Below are positions 24,681 through 34,355 of a DNA stretch of 64,000 nucleotides, one piece after another. Below the pieces are notes generated by a model that was given only the letters and a program-made list of their open reading frames with translations, searched no databases and had not been told where the DNA came from. The DNA is from 2-02-FULL-55-14 sp964534125 (lineage in GTDB: Bacteria > Bacteroidota > Ignavibacteria > UBA10030), in NCBI GenBank assembly GCA_964534125.1, contig CAZHOJ010000012.1, positions 1 through 64,000 of the forward strand. The letters run 5' to 3'. The position numbers and the translations under genes were made by a program. How positions within the stretch are numbered: the stretch's first letter is position 1; each line of letters opens with the position of its first letter.

Positions 24681-25263
24681 ACGTCCGTATCCCCCAGGCG
24701 ATAAGAAGAAGGACGGTCACCGTCCCGATCGCCTGGAACGTTCGCCGCTCGGACCGTGCCCCCGCTTTCCAGTCCGGACGCTGCTTCTCCTGCACCGGGT
24801 GCCGGTATGGAATCACCCGCGGCAGGAACCGCGGCACATTCTTCTTGTATTCAGCATACTGGTCGCCGAACTCCCCCGCCAGGAACTCCTCCTCGCGCGA
24901 GACGATGAGGGCGTACTGAACGCAGAAAAAGACGAACGTCACGACAGCGAGCCAGGGCCAGAGTGCCTGCGACATTACGGCGACGCCTGTGTACAGCAGG
25001 ATGTTCCCGATATACAGCGGGTTCCGCACACGCGCGAACGGCCCCGAGACGATCACGTCCGGCGCCCCCACACTGCCAGTCACCCGTGTGAGACTCCCGG
25101 CGTAGGACACTCCCCAGTACCGAAGGAACTCACCGAGCAACGCGATGGCCGCCCCGACGGCCATGGACACAGGCGTTGGGTCCGCCCATCCGAGAGCTGC
25201 AAGGATGAACGGAATGGGCATGTAGCTGCGCCACGTGAAGAGCTTGTCCCTGATGTCTGCCAT
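24673..25263 (-). CDS. Isoprenylcysteine carboxyl methyltransferase-family membrane protein
   Basis: A 196-residue membrane protein of the ICMT/phospholipid methyltransferase family. About four to five membrane segments. The family core is VSGPFARVRNPLYIGNILLYTGVA (about 91-114) and the SAM-binding-like EEEFLAGEFGDQYAEYKKNVPRFLP near 145-170. Bacterial members methylate carboxyl or amine groups of lipids or quinone-like compounds, but few have known substrates. Its place between a HAD phosphatase and lpxB, with overlap into lpxB, suggests an envelope lipid role (inference). Confidence 0.85.
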   Translation of the reverse strand: MADIRDKLFTWRSYMPIPFILAALGWADPTPVSMAVGAAIALLGEFLRYWGVSYAGSLTRVTGSVGAPDVIVSGPFARVRNPLYIGNILLYTGVAVMSQALWPWLAVVTFVFFCVQYALIVSREEEFLAGEFGDQYAEYKKNVPRFLPRVIPYRHPVQEKQRPDWKAGARSERRTFQAIGTVTVLLLIAWGIRTYG

Positions 25264-25271
25264 GATCCTGT

Positions 25272-25988
25272 TCAGCCCCGCTGGAAAACAGCGCGGCGGG
25301 CCATGACCGCCTCACGCCGTTGTTTCAATCCGCGCTGCTCCGCCAGCGCGGCAAGACGCATCTTCACCTCGCCGAAACTGCGGAACGTGTGGTAGGTGAT
25401 GTTCTTCGCCTGGCAGTGCGCAATGAGCGATCCCCGCGCGAACACGATGTCGGCATATTCCACTGAACACCGGTCGGACAAGCCGTCCCCGATGTAGACC
25501 ACGACATCATCATCAGCGCTCAGCGTCACGACATGGTTCCGTTTGCAGTTGGCACACTCCTCACATACCTCATCGCGGTACGGAAAGGAGACCTTCATAC
25601 CTGCCGTTGTTGCCGGATCGAAAGCTGCCGCATTCGCGAACACCTGCAGGTGGCCGAATCCGGCCGACCGCAGGATCCTGTTCACATAGATGTCGAGACC
25701 GTCGCTCACCACCGTCACCATGGCCCCATGTCCGTCGCACCAGTCCAGAAAACCGCCGAAGGTCTGATCCACCCGGAACTGGTCGACGAATTCCTCGAGC
25801 TGGTCCTGAGTGACATGCGCGACGGTCCGGCTCTCCGCCTCGAGGCACTGCCGGGCGTTGAGTGAACCGGACCGGTAGCCTTCGACGGCTCGCTCCGCCG
25901 CCGGGCCGCCGAATGTCCGGAAGAACCGATTGCCGACATCCTCATGGACGATCGTGCCGTCGAAATCGCAGAAGATGCGGAGTGCCAT
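25272..25988 (-). CDS. HAD-IB family phosphatase, MtnX-like
   Basis: A 238-residue haloacid dehalogenase-type phosphatase. Motif I is FCDFDGTIV (6-14, nucleophile Asp8), motif II TVVSDGLD (about 92-99), a lysine-poor region, and motif IV VVYIGDGLSDRCS (about 163-175). A helical cap lies between motifs I and II. A cluster CEECANCKR (about 143-151) carries three cysteines and may bind metal. Closest in layout to MtnX (methionine salvage) and phosphoserine phosphatase-like proteins. The gene overlaps smc by one base. Confidence 0.83.
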   Translation of the reverse strand: MALRIFCDFDGTIVHEDVGNRFFRTFGGPAAERAVEGYRSGSLNARQCLEAESRTVAHVTQDQLEEFVDQFRVDQTFGGFLDWCDGHGAMVTVVSDGLDIYVNRILRSAGFGHLQVFANAAAFDPATTAGMKVSFPYRDEVCEECANCKRNHVVTLSADDDVVVYIGDGLSDRCSVEYADIVFARGSLIAHCQAKNITYHTFRSFGEVKMRLAALAEQRGLKQRREAVMARRAVFQRG

Positions 25989-28900
25989 CAGTTGGAGGTC
26001 GCCTCGTTGAACCGTACCGAGACGAGCTTCGACACTCCCTCTTCTTCCTGCGTCACGCCGTACATCGCGTTCGCCGCCTCCATTGTCCGCTTGTTGTGCG
26101 TGACGATGACGAACTGTGTATTGTCGGAGAACCGCCGGATGATCCTCGTGAACCGGTCGATGTTCATGTCGTCCAGCGGAGCGTCCACCTCGTCGAGAAT
26201 GCAGAACGGGCTCGGTTTCACAAGATAGATGGCGAACAGCAACGCGATGGCCGTGAGCGTCTTCTCACCGCCGGAAAGAAGGTCGATGGAGGTCGGCCTC
26301 TTGCCGCGCGGCTTCGCCATGATCGCAATGCGGGCCTCGAGCGGGTCCGCGTCCTCCTCCAGGATCAGGTCCGCTTCATCGCCCTCGTCGAACAGCCCCT
26401 TGAAGGTCATGATGAAGTTCTCTCTGATCTTCTCGAACGTCTCCATGAACTGGCGCTGCGCTGTTGTGTTGATCTCGTCGATGGTCTCAAGGAGCGTCCG
26501 TTCGGATTCCTCCAGGTCGTTCCGCTGGGCGACCATGAAATCCAGCCGTTCCTTTTCGCTCTTGAACTCGTCGAACGCAGCGAAGTTGACGGGGCCGAGG
26601 GTGCGGAGCTTCTCTTTGAGGATGTGGATCTCTTCGCGGGCGGCAGCGAGGTCGAACGCCTCGTCATCATCGAAGGTCCGCTTCCCGAGCGTGAGCGAGA
26701 ACTCGTCCTGCGCACGCTCGACAAGGGCGGCCGCCTTGGATTCGAGGTCATGGATCTTGAGCTCCAGGTCGTGCGCCGCCTTGAGCGATCCCTGTTGCCG
26801 CAGGCGCTCGTCCTTGAGCTTCAGTTCGATGGCGTGGATCTGGGAGCGCTTTGCCGCATGGTCCTTATCGACAACCTTCTTGCGGTCCGCCTCGAAGGAG
26901 AACTCGAGCTGCGCCGATTCGAGGGCCTTTTCTGTCTCCTCGATCGCCGACCGGAGGTTCTCGGCCTCTTTCTTGGCCTCCTCGATCTGCCGGAATCGTT
27001 GCGCCACCGTGGCCTCCATCGTGGCGATCGTCGCGCCGGCATGCTCGATCCGCTCGCGCACTGATCGCTCCTCCCCCCGGATGTTCATCAGGGCAACATT
27101 GGCCTCTCCGGCCCGGTTCGAATGTTCCTGCCAAAGCACCTCCATCGTCTCCAGCTCAGAGACCGTCGAGCCGACCTCCTGTTCTGCGTTGGTCTTTTCC
27201 GCGTCAAGCTTCTGTACCTGCGGCGTGAGCTCTGCGAGCGCCTTCTGGAGCTCTTCCATTTCCGCGGAGAGCTTCACGCCCTCGCTCTCGTTCCGGACGA
27301 TGCTCTCCTCGGCGCGCTTCTTCTCGAACTCGAGCTGAGCGATGGTCACTTCGAGCTGCACCTTCTCCTGCTCGAGCGACCGGGCGTCCTCCACAAGGTC
27401 CTTCGTGCCGACCTCTTCGAGCCGCTTCTTCTGTGTCGCGATCTCTGCGAGGAGGGTCTTCCGCTCTTCCTTCAGCCGTGCGGCCTCATGCTCCATCTCC
27501 TCGATCTGGGCCTTCTTCGAGAGGTGTCCTCCCTCGTCCTGACGCGGGCTGCCGCCACGGATGACCTCACGCGCCGTCACGACGTCGCCGTCGAGCGTGA
27601 TGCACCGGATGTCCGCATGCTCTGCCGTGACCCTCCGGGCAGCATCGATGTCCTCGACGAGCAGTGTGTGCTTCAGCAGGTAGGTCATGAGCCGGTCGTA
27701 GACCGCGTCGACCGTGACGAGATCCCTCGCCCATCCGATAATGCCGTTGCCGCTGACCCTCGGCGTATGGTCCTCGATGGCCGGGATGCGGTCGAGGCAG
27801 ATGAACGTCGCGCGTCCTTTCCGCTCCTGCTTGAGATGGTCCATGGCCGCATATGCCGCGTCGGCCGAGTCGACGACGACGAACCCGACCGTCTCGCCGA
27901 GGGCATTCTCCAGCGCAATCCGGAACCGGGGGTCCGTCTCGACCGTCTCTCCGACGGTCGTCCGCACCCGGGCCTTCCAGGCGTCGACGCTGAACAGGTA
28001 GCGGGCCCCGTCCGAGACGCCGTCCATCGATTCGACGAGGCCTTTCAGGAACTCCATACGGGCGTGTGTGCGCTCGAGGGCCGCCCGCAGGTCGTACTCC
28101 TGGTGCCGCAGCTCGTCGATCGACGCGCGAAGCGATGTCTTGTATTCCTCGGACTGGTGGACCCTCACCTCCGCCTCCGCAGCACGCTTGCGCACGTCCT
28201 TGTGCTTCTGCGTGATCTCTGCGATGCGCCCGACGATAGCCGTGATCTCGTCCCGGTAGGACTGGCTCTCTTCCGACGTGTAGCCGACGCGCCCACGGAT
28301 GTTCTCGATGCGCGCGCGAGCGTGGCTTTCACGATTCCTCACGTCGCCCAGCGACTGGAGCAGGCTGATGACAAGGTCCTGGGCTGTCTTGAGGTCAGTG
28401 CGCTTCTGGTTGAGCTGCACCTCGAAGGCCTGCAACTCTTTCGACCGCCGCGCAAACTCTGCCTCGGCCTCTGCGATACGCTGGCCGAGCGCCGTCAGTC
28501 CCACCTCCATGGCCGAGCGCTCGTCGCGCAGGGACTGCATCCTCTGCTCGAGGTCGCGGATCTCCTGCGTGTACCGGTCGGCCGTATCTTCCAGCGAACG
28601 CCGCCGTTCGCGCGCTGTGGCCTGGTCCTGCTTGTACGAATGGATCTGGTTCTGCTTCGACGTGAGCGTTTCCTGTGCAGCGTGGAGCTCGTCCTCGAGC
28701 TCGTTCAGCTCCGACCGCAGGACATCGAGCAGGGCCTCCTCCTGCCTCACCTCGACCTCGATGCGGTCCTTCTCACCGACCGCAACACTCAGCTCATGCT
28801 TGAGCGGGCCGATGCGTTTCTGCGCTGCGTGGTATTCACGCTCCAGGAGCTCGATCTCCTTCTCGTGCAGACCGGACGATATCTCGTTGTGCTTCTCGGC

Positions 28901-29533
28901 CTTGTCCGCCTGACGCTCGAGGGTCGAGACCTGCTTTTCGACCCCGCGAAGGATGTCGTTGACACGTACGAGGTCTGCGCGGACGTGGTCGAGGCGACGG
29001 TACGCTTCTTTCCTGCGGTGCTTGTACTTCGTCACACCGGCAGACTCTTCGAAGAGCCGCCGCCGCTCGTCCGACTTCTCGCTCAGGATCTGCTCGACCA
29101 TCTTCAGCTCAATGACCGAGTAGGCATCGGAGCCCATACCGGTGTCCATGAAAAGGTCGCGGATGTCCTTCAGCCGGCATTGGGCCTTGTTGATGAAGTA
29201 CTCACTCTCGCCCGAGCGGAACACGCGGCGTGTGATGGTGACCTCGGTGTACTCGGACGGCAGGATGCCTTTTGAGTTCTCGATGGTGATGGACACCTCG
29301 GCCATCCCGAGCGGCTTCCGCGACTTGGTGCCGTTGAAGATGACGTCTTCCATCTTGTCCGACCGGAGCATCGTCGGCTTCTGTTCGCCCAGCGCCCAGC
29401 GGATGGCGTCGACGACGTTCGTCTTTCCGCAGCCGTTGGGGCCCACGATGGCAGTCATCCCCTCGTCGAACCTGAGCTGGATCTTGTTCGCGAAGGACTT
29501 GAACCCGATGATATCGAGTTTGGAGAGATACAC
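25988..29533 (-). CDS. smc: Chromosome segregation protein SMC
   Basis: Condensin-type ATPase that organises and segregates the chromosome with ScpA/ScpB. 1181 residues, the full family length. The N-terminal Walker A is VGPNGCGKTNVVDAIRW (31-47). Long coiled coils run at about 170-500 and 670-1010. The hinge lies between (about 510-660, with GYARDL-like glycines). The C-terminal head has the signature LLSGGEKTLTAIALLFA and Walker B FCILDEVDAPLDD. The start is GTG, whose first base is the last base of... the preceding stop region (TAGTG), so it is coupled to the GH2-fold gene. ScpA/B are not in the window. Confidence 0.97.
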   Translation of the reverse strand: MYLSKLDIIGFKSFANKIQLRFDEGMTAIVGPNGCGKTNVVDAIRWALGEQKPTMLRSDKMEDVIFNGTKSRKPLGMAEVSITIENSKGILPSEYTEVTITRRVFRSGESEYFINKAQCRLKDIRDLFMDTGMGSDAYSVIELKMVEQILSEKSDERRRLFEESAGVTKYKHRRKEAYRRLDHVRADLVRVNDILRGVEKQVSTLERQADKAEKHNEISSGLHEKEIELLEREYHAAQKRIGPLKHELSVAVGEKDRIEVEVRQEEALLDVLRSELNELEDELHAAQETLTSKQNQIHSYKQDQATARERRRSLEDTADRYTQEIRDLEQRMQSLRDERSAMEVGLTALGQRIAEAEAEFARRSKELQAFEVQLNQKRTDLKTAQDLVISLLQSLGDVRNRESHARARIENIRGRVGYTSEESQSYRDEITAIVGRIAEITQKHKDVRKRAAEAEVRVHQSEEYKTSLRASIDELRHQEYDLRAALERTHARMEFLKGLVESMDGVSDGARYLFSVDAWKARVRTTVGETVETDPRFRIALENALGETVGFVVVDSADAAYAAMDHLKQERKGRATFICLDRIPAIEDHTPRVSGNGIIGWARDLVTVDAVYDRLMTYLLKHTLLVEDIDAARRVTAEHADIRCITLDGDVVTAREVIRGGSPRQDEGGHLSKKAQIEEMEHEAARLKEERKTLLAEIATQKKRLEEVGTKDLVEDARSLEQEKVQLEVTIAQLEFEKKRAEESIVRNESEGVKLSAEMEELQKALAELTPQVQKLDAEKTNAEQEVGSTVSELETMEVLWQEHSNRAGEANVALMNIRGEERSVRERIEHAGATIATMEATVAQRFRQIEEAKKEAENLRSAIEETEKALESAQLEFSFEADRKKVVDKDHAAKRSQIHAIELKLKDERLRQQGSLKAAHDLELKIHDLESKAAALVERAQDEFSLTLGKRTFDDDEAFDLAAAREEIHILKEKLRTLGPVNFAAFDEFKSEKERLDFMVAQRNDLEESERTLLETIDEINTTAQRQFMETFEKIRENFIMTFKGLFDEGDEADLILEEDADPLEARIAIMAKPRGKRPTSIDLLSGGEKTLTAIALLFAIYLVKPSPFCILDEVDAPLDDMNIDRFTRIIRRFSDNTQFVIVTHNKRTMEAANAMYGVTQEEEGVSKLVSVRFNEATSN

Positions 29534-32157
29534 TAGCGCGCAACCCCAATAGCAGCGTCGAGGTGCTCAAGGTAGGCTGAGAAGGCCCACTGGTTCTCGG
29601 CGATCAGGAAGAGGCCGCCTGCAACGACCAGACAGACGACGAGGGCGAGCGTGTAGGTCTTCATGGTGCTCATGTCGAGAACAACGGATGTCCCCTTGAT
29701 GATGCGGACAAGGGCCCACAGGCAGACAAGCGTGATGAGGAGGACCACCGGGAGGACGAATGCCTGTGTTTCCATGATCTTGAAGAGGCTCATACCGACC
29801 GGGCTCAGGGCCATCAGCGGCAACGCCCCCCAGATGGTGATGTTCCAGGCAGTCGCCAAGCGAAGCCGGACACGGGCTATCAGGGACACGACCTTGATGA
29901 GGCCCGTGAAGAGGAGGAGCATCAGGAACGACAGGGCAGCGAAGACCCCAATGCCCCACATCGGGTCCCATGACGCCCTGATCATCTCCAGCTTCAGGCC
30001 GTCCCACGGGATCAGCAGCGTCATGACCGCATCTGCTGTCGCATCCGTTCGATAGTGATAGAGCATGCTCGCCAGCACCACACCGAGCGTGATGGACAGG
30101 CAGACGGACAAAACGAACGTCGCAACAGGCGGTACATCCCCGCGATCGCGCAGATCGGCGAAGAAGTTGTATGAGCGGAGCAACGCCCGCCGCACCGACT
30201 CACCGAACCGGCGGTTGTAGGAATACTGGTAACCGAAGACAATGATGAGCAGGAGCCCTGCGATGACCTGCGATGCCGGGAACCGTGCCTTGAATGTTCC
30301 TGCCGGGATCGCGGAGAACTTTTCCTCCTGGTACTGCGACCGGACAACATCGAATGCCAGACGCTTCTCCCGGTCCGTGTTCACCAGCCCGAGCGGATGG
30401 AGTGTCCGGTCATCACCCCGCACGGTCAGCACAGGACGGTCCCCCCGCCAGTCAGAAAAAGCCTCGACGAAGCCGCCAGAGAAGCCGCTCTCTTTCACGG
30501 CCGCGATGTGCTGCAGGAAATACCGTGCCTGCGCCTCCTGCGACCACGGATCGCGGTAACCGTTCCTGTTCTCGTGCTCCACCTGCACACCATACGAGAT
30601 CACCACCGCGGGCCGGTCGGCGTAGGTCACCTTGAGAGACCGCAGCGTCGTACGGAACTCCTTGACGTCCGATGCGGAGACCATGAGCGCCGCGATGTCG
30701 AGCGCCCCTGTCGTCCTGTCGCCGTCACCCGGTTCTTCAGCAATGTACACAGGCCGCGGGTCGAGCGACTCTACCGTCGCCCGCAGCGACACAGCATACT
30801 GGCCCACGCGGTCATCGTCCGGGTCCAGCGACCCGCCGAGCCCCCATGCCATGACGGCGGGATGGTGGCGGAGCTGTTCGACCGTCTCGCGGATCGATTG
30901 CTGGGCCAGGACACGGAAGGGTTCCTGATCGAGGACCGCCGCGGGGACGTTCCACACTGGGATCTCGACGAACGCGTAGAGTCCGTACCGGGAACAGAGG
31001 TCGAGCAGGTACGGATGCGGTGGATGGAATGCGAACCGTACGGCATTCGCCCCGAGCGACTTGATCATCGCCATGTCGCGCTCCATCTGCTCGTATGTGA
31101 GCGACGCTCCGCTCTCGGAGGATTCCTCGTGCCACACGATACCGCGAAGCTGCAGGGCTGCGCCGCGTTCGTAGAACCGTCCTTCCCGCGAGGTGACCTG
31201 CGGAAATCCGACCGTCAGCGACGTCTCATCGACGATGACCTGCGTGCGGCGGTCCTGCGTCAGCACGCGTGCACGAAGGACGTAGAGGTCCGGACGACCG
31301 GGATACCACACCTTCGCACCGGGGACCGTGAGGGAGGTGCGAAGTTCGATAGACTTATTGGGCTCGGGGATGAACACCTGGGGCGCGGACCGGGCGACCT
31401 CGGTGCCGCTCTGGGAATCGGTGATGGTCACTTCGTACAGGTACGATTCCGACGCATCGACGACGAGGACAGAGTCGCCCTCTTCCTGGCGGGAGCGCAC
31501 TCCCGAGATGACGGTCGTCAACCGCACCACGCCGGCACCTGAAGCGGCGTCAAAGCTGCATGCCGGCTCGATCTGGTCCACCCAGAGATGCGGGAGCGCG
31601 ACGAGGAACGCCTCGCGGACGATGCCGCCGTACGATCTCCATCCCCACGATTGCTGCCTGACGGGCACAGTCGAGCGGGCAGAAAGCTCGTTGTGGACGA
31701 TGACCTCGATGGCATTCTCGGATCCCTGTTGCAGTACGCCCGCCGGTATCTCGAACGCGAACGACGTGTATCCGCCGATATGCCGGCCGACATAGACATC
31801 GTTCACGAACACTTCGGCGTCGTGATTCATGCCCAGCCCGACGAACTTGAACATTCTCCCCGTCAGCACGTCCGCTGGGATGTTGACCGTGCGGCGGAAG
31901 ATGAACCTGCCAGTAGCGTCGATGGAGGAAGGAACCCATGCATCCTGCCATTCTTCGCCGTCGGCAGAGACGGCCCAAACGCCGGAGAGATCGATCAAAG
32001 ATCGGGTTTCAGACGGGGGGAAAAGGCCCGCGTCGGGAACGCGCTTGGGGGAACCGCCGCTCTCAAGAACCGGGAGCTGACCGTACCCGCTGACAGTGAT
32101 GAGGGGGAGCAGGAAAAAGAAATATGAGGAACGAAGGATCTTCTTCAGAAGAGGCAA
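29533..32157 (-). CDS. Glycoside hydrolase family 2-fold protein fused to a multi-pass membrane domain; catalytic residues missing
   Basis: About 874 residues with a signal peptide (LPLLKKILRSSYFFFLLPLITVSGYG). Then come a GH2 sugar-binding domain (FRRTVNIPADVLTGRMFKFVG), an immunoglobulin-like domain, a GH2 TIM barrel (RDMAMIKSLGANAVRFAFHPPHPYLLDLCSRYGLYAFVEIPVW) and six or so membrane segments in the last 240 residues. The barrel lacks both catalytic glutamates: the acid/base site reads WGLGGSLDP instead of WGLGNE (about residue 434), and the nucleophile site reads VVISYGVQ, without the Glu of the usual ISEYG (about 517). It is probably not a glycosidase. I set the start at a TTG (32155-32157), because a TTG further upstream (32256) lies in the -35 box of the promoter. 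Confidence 0.8.
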   Translation of the reverse strand: MPLLKKILRSSYFFFLLPLITVSGYGQLPVLESGGSPKRVPDAGLFPPSETRSLIDLSGVWAVSADGEEWQDAWVPSSIDATGRFIFRRTVNIPADVLTGRMFKFVGLGMNHDAEVFVNDVYVGRHIGGYTSFAFEIPAGVLQQGSENAIEVIVHNELSARSTVPVRQQSWGWRSYGGIVREAFLVALPHLWVDQIEPACSFDAASGAGVVRLTTVISGVRSRQEEGDSVLVVDASESYLYEVTITDSQSGTEVARSAPQVFIPEPNKSIELRTSLTVPGAKVWYPGRPDLYVLRARVLTQDRRTQVIVDETSLTVGFPQVTSREGRFYERGAALQLRGIVWHEESSESGASLTYEQMERDMAMIKSLGANAVRFAFHPPHPYLLDLCSRYGLYAFVEIPVWNVPAAVLDQEPFRVLAQQSIRETVEQLRHHPAVMAWGLGGSLDPDDDRVGQYAVSLRATVESLDPRPVYIAEEPGDGDRTTGALDIAALMVSASDVKEFRTTLRSLKVTYADRPAVVISYGVQVEHENRNGYRDPWSQEAQARYFLQHIAAVKESGFSGGFVEAFSDWRGDRPVLTVRGDDRTLHPLGLVNTDREKRLAFDVVRSQYQEEKFSAIPAGTFKARFPASQVIAGLLLIIVFGYQYSYNRRFGESVRRALLRSYNFFADLRDRGDVPPVATFVLSVCLSITLGVVLASMLYHYRTDATADAVMTLLIPWDGLKLEMIRASWDPMWGIGVFAALSFLMLLLFTGLIKVVSLIARVRLRLATAWNITIWGALPLMALSPVGMSLFKIMETQAFVLPVVLLITLVCLWALVRIIKGTSVVLDMSTMKTYTLALVVCLVVAGGLFLIAENQWAFSAYLEHLDAAIGVAR

Positions 32158-32227
32158 TGATTGGCCCGAAAAAGAGTGAAAAAAGGCGATTTCTAGCTCA
32201 AAAGAGCAGAAACCGCATAATCGAGCC

Positions 32228-32256
32228 AATATACGAAAGGAAGGGAGCGATTGCAA
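32228..32256 (-). promoter_or_regulatory. Sigma-70-type promoter upstream of the GH2-fold/smc/lpx operon
   Basis: On the minus strand: TTGCAA (32251-32256), a 17-base spacer, then TATATT (complement of 32228-32233). It would start transcription about 65 bases before the TTG start of the GH2-fold gene and could serve the whole tightly packed run down to the YbdK/C26 pair. Confidence 0.65.
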
Positions 32257-32266
32257 TCAGACGAAG

Positions 32267-32290
32267 GGGGTGCGCCGGAAAGTGCACCCC
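32267..32290 (-). terminator. Hairpin downstream of tpiA
   Basis: GGGGTGC and GCACCCC pair around a ten-base loop, about 50 bases after the tpiA stop on the minus strand and just upstream of the next promoter. No strong U tract. Confidence 0.45.
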
Positions 32291-32338
32291 GCTAAGTCTT
32301 TCGCATATAAGGGATTAGAGAGAAACTGAAGAGGATAC

Positions 32339-33100
32339 CTACCGGATACCACTTTTTACGATACAGAGGAATGAATCCGCCTTGAGACAGGCCCCTCCAA
32401 CGAGCGCGCCGTCGATATCGGGCTGATCAAGAAGGTCCCTTGCGTTGTCCGGCTTCACGCTGCCGCCGTACTGAATGACGATCCTCAAGGCAACGTCCCT
32501 GCCATGGAGCGAGGACAGCAACGTCCGGATCGTGGCGTGCACCTCCTGGGCCTGGCCGGGTGTCGCGGTCTTGCCCGTTCCGATCGCCCAGACGGGCTCG
32601 TACGCGATGATCACTCTTTCCGCTTGTCCCGCGGTCAGCCCTTCAAGCCCCGACTTCACCTGACGGGTCACCACATCGTTCGTCACACCCTTCTCACGTT
32701 CTACGAGCGATTCGCCGACGCACATGATCGGCGTGAGGCCCGAGGCGAGTGCCTTCTTCACTTTTGTGTTGACGCCTGCGTCTGTCTCCCCGAAGATCTT
32801 CCGTCGCTCGGAGTGCCCGATGATCACATGCGAACAACCGGCCGACAGGATCATCCCCGGAGACACCTCACCCGTGAATGCCCCTTCATCCTCGTGGTAC
32901 ATGTTCTGCGCTCCAAGGCCGATCGGGCTTCCTTCGATGAGCTTCGACGCAAGCGAGAGCGATGTGAACGGGGGACAGATGATGACCTGGACATTCTTCA
33001 GATCGAAGGTAAGTCCGGAAATGAGCCCGCTGACGAGCTTCTCCGTCCCCTCCAGGTCGTTGTACATCTTCCAGTTACCAGCAATTATTATCGGTCTCAT
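32339..33100 (-). CDS. tpiA: Triosephosphate isomerase
   Basis: Interconverts dihydroxyacetone phosphate and glyceraldehyde-3-phosphate. 253 residues. All catalytic residues are present: Lys in IAGNWKMYN (7-13), His in VIIGHSERRK (about 93-102), Glu in IAYEPVWAIGTGKTATP (about 166-182), and the phosphate-binding QYGGSVKPDN (about 211-220). It lies downstream of sucC on the same strand, separated by a 91-base gap that holds a CAGTAG tract. Confidence 0.98.
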   Translation of the reverse strand: MRPIIIAGNWKMYNDLEGTEKLVSGLISGLTFDLKNVQVIICPPFTSLSLASKLIEGSPIGLGAQNMYHEDEGAFTGEVSPGMILSAGCSHVIIGHSERRKIFGETDAGVNTKVKKALASGLTPIMCVGESLVEREKGVTNDVVTRQVKSGLEGLTAGQAERVIIAYEPVWAIGTGKTATPGQAQEVHATIRTLLSSLHGRDVALRIVIQYGGSVKPDNARDLLDQPDIDGALVGGACLKADSFLCIVKSGIR

Positions 33101-33155
33101 TCGATTCTCAATAGGATATCATACTGCGGTGATGGACTCCGTTCCCCGACCTACG

Positions 33156-33191
33156 GTCTGACTACTGACCACTGATTACTGTCTACTGTCC
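33156..33191 (-). repeat. Degenerate CAGTAG tract after sucC
   Basis: On the minus strand, directly after the sucC stop: GAGGACAGTAGACAGTAATC, then AGTGGTCAGTAGTCAGAC. It has the same orientation as the gene it follows and the same heptad-like CAGTAxT/ACAGTA pattern as the tracts at 6866, 16636, 49638, 51488, 55092 and 60858. Confidence 0.55.
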
Positions 33192-34355
33192 TCACGCAGC
33201 TATCGCTTTCGTCACCTTCAGCGCTGCGTCCTTGAAGCTGTTCGCAACGAGGAACCTGAGTCCGGACTTCTTCAGGATCTCTGCCGCGATATCGGCGTTC
33301 GTTCCCGCCAGCCGGATCACGATCGGCACCTTCACCTCAACATTGTGCGCAGCCTGGATGACACCGTTGGCGACACGGTCGCACCGCACGATACCGCCGA
33401 AGATGTTGATGAGGATAGCCTTGACGTTCGGGTCCTTCAGGATGATCTTGAATCCCGCTTCGACCGTCGTGGCGCTCGCGCCGCCCCCCACATCGAGGAA
33501 GTTCGCCGGCATGCCTCCCGCCAGCTTGATGATGTCCATCGTTCCCATTGCCAGTCCAGCGCCGTTCACCATGCATCCGACGTTCCCGTCGAGCTTGATA
33601 TAGTTCAGGTTCGATGCGGATGCTTCGACCTCGAGAGGGTCCTCCTCGTCAAGGTCGCGCAACTGGGCGAACTCCGGATGCCGGTAGAGCGCATTGTCGT
33701 CGAAATTGATCTTCGCATCGAGGGCGTAGACCTCCCCCTCTTTCGTTACGACGAGAGGATTGATCTCCGCAAGCGACGCATCGGTCGCCTCGTAGGCCTT
33801 ATAGAGTGCGAGCATGAACTTCACGCCGTTCTTGAACGCATCACCCTTGAGGCCGAGGCCGAAGCAGAGGTTGCGGGCCTGATAGGCCTGCATGCCGATG
33901 CCGGGAAGGATGAACTCCTTGAGGATCTTCTCCGGCGTCTCCGCCGCGACCTTCTCGATCTCGACGCCCCCCTCGGTCGATGCCATCACGACGTTCTGCG
34001 ATGTGCTCCGGTCGAGCGTGATGCCGACGTAGAGCTCACGTTCGATGTTCATCCCCTGCTCGACGAGGAGCCGTTTGACGATACGGCCCTCCGAACCTGT
34101 CTGATGTGTCACGAGGCGCATCCCCAGGATCTCCCCTGAACGCTCGCGCACTTCATCGATGCTGCGGGCCAGCTTGACGCCGCCCCCCTTTCCACGCCCG
34201 CCGGCGTGGATCTGGGCCTTCACGACCCAGACATTGCCGCCGATGTTCTGTGCAGCTCGCACTGCCTCGTCCTCCGTGAACGCTACCTGGCCGAGCGGAA
34301 CGGCAACGCCGAACTTCTTGAGGATGTCCTTGCCCTGATATTCATGGATCTTCAT
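33192..34355 (-). CDS. sucC: Succinate-CoA ligase (ADP-forming), beta subunit
   Basis: Beta subunit of the TCA-cycle enzyme that makes ATP/GTP from succinyl-CoA. 387 residues, the standard length. The N-terminal MKIHEYQGKDILKKFGVAVP, the ATP-grasp segments KAQIHAGGRGKGGGVKLA and LEINPL-type SLAEINPLVVTKEGEVYALDAKINFDDNA, and the C-terminal ligase part VNGAGLAMGTMDIIKLAGG and IFGGIVRCDRVANGV are present. The start at 34353-34355 has GGAG upstream; 28 extra in-frame residues before it have no family match. The alpha subunit gene (sucD), usually adjacent, is not here. Confidence 0.97.
   Translation of the reverse strand: MKIHEYQGKDILKKFGVAVPLGQVAFTEDEAVRAAQNIGGNVWVVKAQIHAGGRGKGGGVKLARSIDEVRERSGEILGMRLVTHQTGSEGRIVKRLLVEQGMNIERELYVGITLDRSTSQNVVMASTEGGVEIEKVAAETPEKILKEFILPGIGMQAYQARNLCFGLGLKGDAFKNGVKFMLALYKAYEATDASLAEINPLVVTKEGEVYALDAKINFDDNALYRHPEFAQLRDLDEEDPLEVEASASNLNYIKLDGNVGCMVNGAGLAMGTMDIIKLAGGMPANFLDVGGGASATTVEAGFKIILKDPNVKAILINIFGGIVRCDRVANGVIQAAHNVEVKVPIVIRLAGTNADIAAEILKKSGLRFLVANSFKDAALKVTKAIAA

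Noticed and set aside
27122..29275. Long open frame (717 codons) on the plus strand opposite smc
   Set aside because: Antisense shadow of a high-GC coding region; Leu/Arg-rich, no family match, while smc is complete on the other strand.
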